Assembly (NCBI GenBank): GCA_021405325.1
Contig: QWII01000098.1
Span: 1-37,709, forward strand
Reading direction: 5' to 3'
Length of the DNA stretch: 37,709 nt
Source: Caldilinea sp. CFX5
GTDB lineage: Bacteria > Chloroflexota > Anaerolineae > Caldilineales > Caldilineaceae
The notes below the pieces were generated by a model, which saw only the letters and a program-made list of their open reading frames with translations, did not search any database and had not been told where the DNA came from. The position numbers and the translations under genes are program-made. This document shows positions 31,652-37,709 of the stretch, one piece after another; position 1 is the first letter of the stretch, and the number at the start of each line of letters is the position of its first letter.

Positions 31652-31724
31652 GCCCCCATAGCTCAGAGGATAGAGCAGAGGTTTCCTAAACCTTTGGTCG
31701 CGTGTTCGACTCACGCTGGGGGCG
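31652..31724 (+). tRNA. tRNA-Arg (anticodon CCT)
   Basis: A 73-base cloverleaf: acceptor GCCCCCA pairs with TGGGGGC, D stem GCTC/GAGC, anticodon stem GAGGT/ACCTT (one G-T pair) with loop TTCCTAA giving anticodon CCT (reads AGG), T stem GCGTG/CACGC with loop TTCGACT, discriminator G. CCA is not encoded. A strong terminator follows at 31751. It stands between the RAYT array and the secreted SH3b protein gene. Confidence 0.92.
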
Positions 31725-32055
31725 CCTAGGAAATATGACACAGGTGTAAAAGGACGCTCCGTAGACTTGGAAACAAGTCACGGAGCGTCCTTTTTTTGTC
31801 CACAAACAAAAGGTTTTCGCTAACTGCTGCGCTTAAACTATTTAGACTGGACAGAGAGGCGCAAAATCCGCAAAAACACTCCATGCCTACAAAACGGTTT
31901 ATGAAATTTGCGCGCTGATGCAATGTCCAAGGCATTACCCAAGGATACAGCGATAGTGCGGTAAAACTGTAAGTTTTCTGTAAGAAGTAAAGGCATATCT
32001 TAGAACGATCAATAAAGTAGATTTCAAAGATCTTCTTGATTGAAAGGAAACCTAA
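31725..32055. other. Spacer between the tRNA and the SH3b protein gene
   Basis: Beyond the tRNA terminator (31751-31797) the remaining roughly 250 bases show no gene or clear repeat. A minus-strand open frame at 31726-31935 overlaps the terminator and is not credible. No duplicated tRNA 3' end was seen here or further downstream. Confidence 0.5.
31751..31797 (+). terminator. Rho-independent terminator of tRNA-Arg
   Basis: The stem AGGACGCTCCG / CGGAGCGTCCT (31751-31761 with 31781-31791), with an inner GACTTG/CAAGTC extension, is followed immediately by a run of T residues (TTTTTTT). Classic intrinsic terminator. Confidence 0.92.
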
Positions 32056-33378
32056 ATGAAATTGCGAGTGATTACAAACGCGTTGACCGTCTCTGCGCTC
32101 CTTGTCGTTGCCCTATGCACGGTTGCGTTTGCTGAGGATTACACTATCCCCATCGTGGTGGATGGCAAGGCGTACACCCTTACCGTAAGTGTAGATGGGG
32201 ATAAGGTAACTGGTGCGACGAGCGCTTCAAACAAGGTCAAGGTTGGCAAGCCAGCGAAGGTCTTGGCGGAAGCAGTGGCAAGTCCACAGGAGGAGTACGA
32301 TAGTTCGATCAGCTATGATGACCTATTTCGCCATAGCGAGGAGTATGTGGGCCGCAACGTTGTGTACTATGGGTCTATCCAGCAGATCGTCCAGCAAGAT
32401 TGTAGTGACTGTAAGCACCCCTCTTATGTGATGCGTATCGCCGTTACCAAAGGCGATTACGGGATCTGGGATGACACGATTTGGCTGGAGATCGAAAGCG
32501 ACACGCGCTTCCGTGAGGACGACCTGGTTACGTTCCGCGGTAAGTACTATGGGATCTACGAATACACTTCCGCGCTGAATGTCCCGATTGAGGTTCCTGC
32601 CGTCGTCGGCCATACGATCGAACTTGGTAATCATATAGGTAGCAGTCAGGCTGCGAGTAGTGCAGTGGCAAGCGGTCCCGTTGCCAATAAGTCAGCCAAT
32701 CTCCGCTCTGGTCCCGGCACGAATTATCCTGTTGTTGGTAGTGTACAACCAGGACAAGCGCTGACGATTGTTGGGAAAAATCAGGACGGCTCCTGGCTCA
32801 AGCTCACAGATGGCAAATGGATTGCCGCCTTTCTCGTTACGAATGCGCCAGGTGCTCTGCCTGTTGAAACCGCCGCTGCGGCTGTGGCAGCGCCAACTGT
32901 AGTCCCCTCTAGTAATCCGGCGCCACCGCAACCACAAACGCAAAGCGCGCCCCCTACCGACTGGCGTTCAGCAAGTGCACAGGTATGTGGTGACTTTGAG
33001 TGGCGAGTTGTCGATGTCCGCCGCACAAAAGAGACCTGGCATTATGATGAGAAGACTGTCGCGCGTGGTCAATACCTGGTTGTCTATACAGAGATCAAGA
33101 ATGTCGGCCCAGGCACCAGCGATCTGGAATCATCCTCCGCACCGCGCTTGAATGGTCGTCGCTATGATTTCGACCCGAGTTGGGATGCCGCCTGGATGAT
33201 GACCGGCGGCCATAACGTGACTTGGAATGATTACAACCCTGGTCAAGTGATAACGGTGGTGGCTGGCTTTGATGTGCAACCTGGGGATGGGCATTCCTTT
33301 GGCATGGCAAACTGTAGCCAGTATGTCAACATTGGCGCCTGGAACCAAGTTGTGGAGGGTGTTATTCGGGCAAATTAG
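32056..33378 (+). CDS. Secreted SH3b-domain protein
   Basis: The 440-residue protein has a Sec signal peptide (1-26, cleavage after AFA). Residues about 85-190 form a beta-rich segment (GRNVVYYGSIQQI, DDLVTFRGKYYGIYEYT) resembling an OB-fold. A bacterial SH3 domain follows at about 208-262 (ANLRSGPGTNYPVVGSVQPG ... WIAAFLV), then a proline/glutamine linker and a C-terminal Ig-like domain (about 305-440) of DUF4352 style. Bacterial SH3 domains usually bind peptidoglycan or other surface polymers. It is probably an extracellular or wall-associated protein without an enzyme domain. The ATG follows a GAAAGGAAA box. A clear terminator lies downstream; it is a single-gene unit. Confidence 0.78.
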   Translation: MKLRVITNALTVSALLVVALCTVAFAEDYTIPIVVDGKAYTLTVSVDGDKVTGATSASNKVKVGKPAKVLAEAVASPQEEYDSSISYDDLFRHSEEYVGRNVVYYGSIQQIVQQDCSDCKHPSYVMRIAVTKGDYGIWDDTIWLEIESDTRFREDDLVTFRGKYYGIYEYTSALNVPIEVPAVVGHTIELGNHIGSSQAASSAVASGPVANKSANLRSGPGTNYPVVGSVQPGQALTIVGKNQDGSWLKLTDGKWIAAFLVTNAPGALPVETAAAAVAAPTVVPSSNPAPPQPQTQSAPPTDWRSASAQVCGDFEWRVVDVRRTKETWHYDEKTVARGQYLVVYTEIKNVGPGTSDLESSSAPRLNGRRYDFDPSWDAAWMMTGGHNVTWNDYNPGQVITVVAGFDVQPGDGHSFGMANCSQYVNIGAWNQVVEGVIRAN

Positions 33379-33784
33379 CGCGTAGCAGAAGTATCACAGT
33401 GCCTGACGCTGGTTTGACCAACATCAAGCACTGTGATATATTTTTAAGATGGCCTTAAACATGTCTTTTTGTGATCTGATTAAGGCTGTACTATTCTGAT
33501 GGCCTGACTCTCATACTCTTTACAGCACTTTTTAGATTATACATACAAATCACCAGTCAATAAGGGCATAAAAACGCCGGATCAGTATTAGCCTACCGAC
33601 CCGGCTGTTTGCCCACTGCTGAGATTGTCGAAATGAAGCAGCGGCAGGTTTGTGGGGACGACTATACTTGATTTTGCAGGTTTTGTACATTCGTTCTACG
33701 CACTCTCGGCAGCGCTGCAATGCTGTTTGAGAGTGTTTTTTTGCAGTGTACATGTACTATTCAAAACTCTACTTGTAGGACAAA
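33379..33784. other. Spacer before the BREX-like operon
   Basis: The region holds the terminator at 33392-33438, a short GCCGGATC/GACCCGGC imperfect hairpin near 33573, and a 10-base palindrome GTACATGTAC at 33748-33757 that lies 27 bases before the first defence gene and could be an operator. TTTGCAG occurs upstream of both GTACAT motifs (33670 and 33738). No gene is seen; minus-strand frames here lack ribosome binding sites. Confidence 0.45.
33392..33438 (+). terminator. Terminator after the SH3b protein gene
   Basis: The perfect 11-bp stem TATCACAGTGC / GCACTGTGATA (33392-33402 with 33428-33438) is followed by TATTTTTAAG. It lies 13 bases after the stop codon. Confidence 0.85.
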
Positions 33785-35002
33785 ATGTCGGGTCATCGAG
33801 AACGATTACGCAAACGATTTTTGGCCGCTTCCTCAGAATTAGCTGAGGTTGAATGCGTTGAACTGCTGCTCACCTATGCGATTCCACGGCGCGATGTAGC
33901 ACCCTTAGCCAAGGAACTGCTCGATAAATTTGGTAGCGTGGATGGCTTATTAGCGGCGCCTTACAGCGAACTGACCACAGTCAAAGGCATTGGCGAACAG
34001 GTCGCAACGCTGCTACGTGTCGTTGCGGTTTTGTTAAAGCAGGAGCGTAAGCCAGAGGCGCAGCCCATTGTGGTGGAAACGTCGGCTACGGTAGAGACAC
34101 CGGTTGTGGTAGAGGTACAGGAATCGAAACAACCGGCGCTAATGCCTAGTACAGAGCAGCCAGCCCCCAATACAAAGGCCGTTAAGAAATCTCCTCCAGT
34201 CAAAGCTACCAAACCGGCCAAGCAGCAAACCGCAAGTAGGACCTTTACAAACGATCTTGCGCAAGCTGCCCTTGACTATGTGCCACTGGCAACGCAGTTT
34301 GAAACAATTGAAAGCTATAAAGAGCACCTGTTAACTGTTTTACCCTACAATTCGGATAGTTCACGCAAACGCTATGCCAGCAATCTAATCAACCGCTACT
34401 TTTCTGCTGGGGTACTCAAAACACCCATGATCCAATTTATGGGCTATGAGAAAGATCAAGCCAGCCGGCAGGCTATCTTGTTTTATGAGACTGTAAAAGT
34501 TGAAGATACATTGAGAGCCATTGCTGAGAAAAGTATTTGGCCGGCGCTTCCAGCCGGGAAGATTACACGCGAGCAACTACGAAATTTCCTGGCTGGCATG
34601 TTTAGCGATATTACAGCAGCGACAATGCAGCGAATGCTTTACTCGATCTTTAATATTTACACGATTCTTAATGGAGCGCGCGCAGACCAAGACACGCTGC
34701 ACTTTCAGATTCGCAAAGGGACGCTGCCGGCATTTCTGTATATCTTGTGTGCCGAATTCCCTGAGCCGGGCATTTATACCATGAGTGCGCTGGAAGCTGG
34801 ACCAATGCGCCGTTGGTTGCTTTGGGATCGTGATTGGATGCGCCGGCAACTTTATAATCTTCAAGATTTAGGGGTGCTAGCCAAAGTCAGTGAGATCGAC
34901 ACGATCCGCCAATTTACGTTGACCTATAGTCAAGTTGACGCGTTACATCACTACTACCGTCATCCACAGCGCACAACGATTGCCCTACGAGAAAAGTTAT
35001 AA
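33785..35002 (+). CDS. BrxA-like protein with N-terminal RadC-type helix-hairpin-helix domain
   Basis: The 405-residue protein looks like a fusion. Residues 1-87 match the N-terminal domain of RadC (UPF0758), HRERLRKRFL, ELLLTYAIPRRDVAPLAKELL, with a helix-hairpin-helix at 63-77 (LTTVKGIGEQVATLL); the JAB metalloprotease part of RadC is absent. A P/K/T-rich linker (88-155) follows. Residues about 160-340 show the BrxA (DUF1819) pattern: SSRKRYASNLINRYF, ASRQAILFYETVKVEDTLRAIAEKSIWPAL, TREQLRNFLAG, TMQRMLYSIFNIYTIL. The C-terminus looks like a winged helix. Both halves suggest DNA binding. The ATG at 33785 has AGGA four bases upstream. It is the first gene of an operon with a BrxB-like protein (19-base gap) and a BrxC-like ATPase. 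RadC-N is firm, BrxA is a pattern match. Confidence 0.6.
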   Translation: MSGHRERLRKRFLAASSELAEVECVELLLTYAIPRRDVAPLAKELLDKFGSVDGLLAAPYSELTTVKGIGEQVATLLRVVAVLLKQERKPEAQPIVVETSATVETPVVVEVQESKQPALMPSTEQPAPNTKAVKKSPPVKATKPAKQQTASRTFTNDLAQAALDYVPLATQFETIESYKEHLLTVLPYNSDSSRKRYASNLINRYFSAGVLKTPMIQFMGYEKDQASRQAILFYETVKVEDTLRAIAEKSIWPALPAGKITREQLRNFLAGMFSDITAATMQRMLYSIFNIYTILNGARADQDTLHFQIRKGTLPAFLYILCAEFPEPGIYTMSALEAGPMRRWLLWDRDWMRRQLYNLQDLGVLAKVSEIDTIRQFTLTYSQVDALHHYYRHPQRTTIALREKL

Positions 35003-35021
35003 TGACAGGCAAGGTGTATCT

Positions 35022-35561
35022 ATGAAATTACCCGGTCCCCAGGTAATCAGCCAACTCCGCGTAAAATTGCAGTTTGAAGGTGGTAGACATCTTTATGGCG
35101 TCTTGGGAACCTACCGGCAACTCGACCGCTTTGCGCGCAATGATTTCGCAACTGCCCGTGATCCGGCTGATAAGCAATTCCCCACACCGGTGAATTTGAA
35201 TAAAGCACTGCTGGAGCGGATTGATGACGCCGATCTACGCAACTTAATCGACTGGGAAGCCAAGCGCCCTCAAGGGATAGCATATCGGCTCAATGACGAG
35301 TTTGCGAAGTTACTGCAAACCTCATTGGAGCGAATACCGTTCCTGATTCTCTATCAGCTTGAGCTAATGTTTGCCTACGATCTTGATTTTGCTACCCTAC
35401 GGCGTTACGCCTCTAATCAAAATCGCATTCTACTCCTCTTGCCGGGCCAACGGAGTGGCGACCAAATTATCTTGTTTCACGAAGCTGCGGCTGACTTTCA
35501 ACGCGCCCTGCCCGCTAGTGTGATTGCCGATAACCATCTTTGGGAGTTAGCCGATGAGTAA
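35022..35561 (+). CDS. BrxB-like (DUF1788-type) small protein of the BREX-like operon
   Basis: The protein is 179 residues from the ATG at 35022, behind AAGGTG. The C-terminal half, FLILYQLELMFAYDLDFATL then ILLLLPGQRSGDQIILF and ADFQRALP, matches the closing pattern of DUF1788/BrxB (a hydrophobic strand, PGxxxG, LF, and an RA near the end); BrxF of type 3 BREX has a similar ending. There is no Walker A motif. Its role in BREX is unknown even for characterised members; it probably belongs to the host-methylation/phage-exclusion complex. It follows the BrxA-like gene by 19 bases and overlaps the ATPase start by eight bases (ATGAGTAA), so the order corresponds to brxA-brxB-brxC. Confidence 0.5.
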   Translation: MKLPGPQVISQLRVKLQFEGGRHLYGVLGTYRQLDRFARNDFATARDPADKQFPTPVNLNKALLERIDDADLRNLIDWEAKRPQGIAYRLNDEFAKLLQTSLERIPFLILYQLELMFAYDLDFATLRRYASNQNRILLLLPGQRSGDQIILFHEAAADFQRALPASVIADNHLWELADE

Positions 35562-37709
35562 ACCACAAACTTCATCGATATTTCAACGGAAGTCGCTTGA
35601 TCAGATCACCACAATCCCCGACGATTTAATCAGCGTTTATGTGGTTGAAGAACACATTTGGGCCAATCATGGCGCCGACGATGCCAAACGCAACCGCCAG
35701 GCTGAAACACGCACGGTGAATGAATTTCTGATCGGGCCAGTGCGTCCGTTTTTGAACGATATTTTTCGCCAAATGTCGGCGCCCTACAACCCAGCGCGCA
35801 AAGATAACCCCATTGGGCAGGGCTTTTGGATTCAAGCTGAGTTTGGTTCAGGTAAATCGCATTTAGTTTCCTTTGTCGGGGCATTGGCATTGGGCAGCGC
35901 GGCTGAGTGGGAAATCATCCGCAATAAAGAACGTGACGCCGGCCTGGGGCGGCGTGAGAGCCTCTATAACTTTTACGAAAACGGCTTGGCCAAGAAGAGC
36001 CAGGAGAGTAAGGGCATCTTTGTTGCCGTCAAAACTCTGGTCGGTCAAGGCGGCCAGTCGCGTGGCATTGCCGATAAATCACTGACTGACTATACATTAG
36101 ATGCCGTTGCCGATCAGTTTTATCGGGAAACGGGCAAGTCATTACCACTCTACCCTACTGAAATTCTGGCGAAACGTTTTCTAGAAACGGAAGATGCCAA
36201 CCGTTACCAGCGTGACTTGGCGCGCTTCCTAAAAGATCCCCGTTACTTTGATGAGGAACAACAGGAAGATCTACAAAGTTTTTTGAACTCGTTGCGCAAT
36301 CCAGATCCTGGCGTTCAGCGCGATTGTGGCCAGAAACTGTGGGATTTCTATGAACGCTACCTCGCGATTCGGCCCAAAATCCCAATGGAGCCGGAAGAAC
36401 TGTTGAAACACATGCTTCAACAACTGCTCGATCATGGCTATGCCGGCCTGCTGCTCATTCTGGATGAGGTCTCCCTTTATATGAGTGGGCGCACACAAAC
36501 GCAACGGGTGGAAGATGAAAAGGCGCTGGTCATCCTCTCCAACCGCCTAGCCAAGGTGGAACATCTGCCCATCTGGACGATCTGTACAGCACAGCAAGCA
36601 ATTGAATCGAAAGATGCCGGCTCAAAAAATATTATTGCGCGTGAGCGGCTCGATTTGGTGCCTCTGCTCAATGATCCCGCCGCCTATTATGATATTGCGC
36701 TTTCTCGTGTGCGCAAGGTGCTTGATGAGAACGCCGTGGCGCAATACTATGAAGAGTACCAACGTAGTTTTAGTTGGCCTAAATCCATTGGGCGCAATGA
36801 GTTTGCCCGCTTCTTTCCCTTTTATCCACCGGGCATCCAGGTCGTGCGCGCTATTACCAGCAAATTAACGACATTACGATCAGCGCTCTATTTCTTGCTC
36901 CAAACCCTCAAAACGCAACGCAAAGTCGCGTCAACCGAATTAATCGCGCTTTGGGCGCTCTTTGACGAGGTGGTAACCTATGAAGAAGACCCTTCCGGCA
37001 CGACGCGGAGTATTGCTGCGATTAAGACCAAACATGGTACTGAATGGAAAGCCTACGAAACGGCGAAGCAGCAATTAGATACCGTAACGCAGGGACCACT
37101 CAAAATCTATCGTAGTCGTGCGGAGAAGATTATCAAAACGCTCTTCCTCTACTACGTTGCTGATATGGCACCGAATGGCCTCAGCCATGAAGAGTTGATG
37201 AACCATGTCATGGAGTGGCGTGACCAGGAAAAAGGCCAGAAAGCCGATCTCCAAGACAATCTCGATCATTACGAGACCCTGGTCAGCAAAATCAGTTTGG
37301 AACTGGCCCAAGTGGTCCAGGTGGGCAACAAATACCGCTTTAATCCGACGAGTGGCGGTGTTGATCCCCGCCTGCATTTTCAAAAGGTACGCGCCGAGGC
37401 TGAGCAAAACCGCATCCAACAACGGCAGGCGTGGGAAGCGCTCTTGGACTTTGAAGAGTGGGAGGTCAGTACCTCCTTAATGACCATTGATTTGACCTTT
37501 GAACAAGCATCGCTTTTCCGCCAGATCGCGCCGAATAGCCAGCTTGATATAACGATGCCGTGGCATGGACGTGAAATTACTGGTCGTGTCTGTATGCGCA
37601 ATCTGTTGGACGAAAGTCAGCGCCAGACGCCTTTGCCATCGATCAACAGCGACCAGACTGATTTGGATTTCATGGTCTTTGTCAGTTCAATCCCTGTCGC
37701 TGCGCAATT
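35554..37709 (+). CDS. BrxC/PglY-like P-loop ATPase (partial, runs off the window)
   Basis: An open frame of at least 718 codons continues past the window end. Walker A is AEFGSGKSH (95-103), matching the FGSGKSH form of BrxC/PglY, with the first glycine replaced by alanine. Walker B is LLILDE (300-305), followed by VSLYMSG. Further on are helical segments and a winged-helix-like region (about 535-600; LSHEELMNHVMEW ... VQVGNKYRFNP). BrxC and PglY are about 1200 residues, so roughly 500 residues are missing. These ATPases are needed for BREX phage exclusion. The ATG at 35554 overlaps the upstream gene by eight bases. No frameshift is seen. A DUF6079-type ATPase of another defence system is the alternative; a Dnd or DISARM component is less likely. 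Confidence 0.7.
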   Translation, partial: MSKPQTSSIFQRKSLDQITTIPDDLISVYVVEEHIWANHGADDAKRNRQAETRTVNEFLIGPVRPFLNDIFRQMSAPYNPARKDNPIGQGFWIQAEFGSGKSHLVSFVGALALGSAAEWEIIRNKERDAGLGRRESLYNFYENGLAKKSQESKGIFVAVKTLVGQGGQSRGIADKSLTDYTLDAVADQFYRETGKSLPLYPTEILAKRFLETEDANRYQRDLARFLKDPRYFDEEQQEDLQSFLNSLRNPDPGVQRDCGQKLWDFYERYLAIRPKIPMEPEELLKHMLQQLLDHGYAGLLLILDEVSLYMSGRTQTQRVEDEKALVILSNRLAKVEHLPIWTICTAQQAIESKDAGSKNIIARERLDLVPLLNDPAAYYDIALSRVRKVLDENAVAQYYEEYQRSFSWPKSIGRNEFARFFPFYPPGIQVVRAITSKLTTLRSALYFLLQTLKTQRKVASTELIALWALFDEVVTYEEDPSGTTRSIAAIKTKHGTEWKAYETAKQQLDTVTQGPLKIYRSRAEKIIKTLFLYYVADMAPNGLSHEELMNHVMEWRDQEKGQKADLQDNLDHYETLVSKISLELAQVVQVGNKYRFNPTSGGVDPRLHFQKVRAEAEQNRIQQRQAWEALLDFEEWEVSTSLMTIDLTFEQASLFRQIAPNSQLDITMPWHGREITGRVCMRNLLDESQRQTPLPSINSDQTDLDFMVFVSSIPVAAQ

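Noticed and set aside
31652..31724. tRNA 3'-end duplication marking an integrated element
   Set aside because: I looked for a second copy of the T arm and acceptor 3' end downstream and did not find one within the window.
33785..35002. Calling the first defence gene radC
   Set aside because: Only the N-terminal HhH domain of RadC is present; the JAB/MPN domain with its HxH metal motif is missing and is replaced by a BrxA-like region.

Overview
This window reads as chromosomal DNA of a moderately GC-rich, free-living bacterium. Chloroflexota of the Anaerolineae/Caldilineae type is my best guess. That is inferred from the mix of protein families, an LPxTG-like anchored surface protein with threonine/proline stalks, and intergenic spacers full of dispersed palindromes and 7-8 nt tandem repeats. 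No rRNA or other decisive taxonomic marker is present.

Layout. 519-3722 encodes a long repetitive surface protein. 7041-3898 (minus) is a catabolic-looking operon: RraA-like aldolase family, M20 deacylase, DDAH-like amidinohydrolase. 7275-8783 is a phytanoyl-CoA-dioxygenase/HEAT fusion. 9606-8844 is a HicB-like/PIN toxin-antitoxin pair, followed by an AlkD-like repair protein, a second M20 hydrolase, a zinc alcohol dehydrogenase, a methyltransferase and RecN. 16379-21135 is an envelope/export block: TatA, a GT-C-like membrane protein, SecG and a membrane-anchored oligopeptide-type binding protein. Then come a DUF6916-like protein, TlyA and a UbiA-family prenyltransferase. Lon and a PHP/AlbA-type protein form a minus-strand pair. 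fchA-folD is a folate one-carbon operon in which FolD has lost its cyclohydrolase lysine.

From 30436 the character changes. A REP-associated Y1 transposase (RAYT) sits inside an array of six approximately 65-bp palindromes arranged in opposite orientations, with a seventh copy about 1.8 kb upstream. A tRNA-Arg(CCT) and a secreted SH3b protein follow. The window ends in the start of an apparent defence operon, 33785 to beyond 37709, with BREX-like order: a BrxA-like protein carrying a RadC-type helix-hairpin-helix domain at its N-terminus, a BrxB-like small protein, and a large BrxC/PglY-like P-loop ATPase cut by the window end.

The most noteworthy items are the BREX-like operon with its unusual first gene, the RAYT with its oppositely oriented palindromes, the FchA plus defective-cyclohydrolase FolD pairing, and intergenic palindromes built of locus-specific heptamers or octamers that fill the gap between genes right up to the stop codons.
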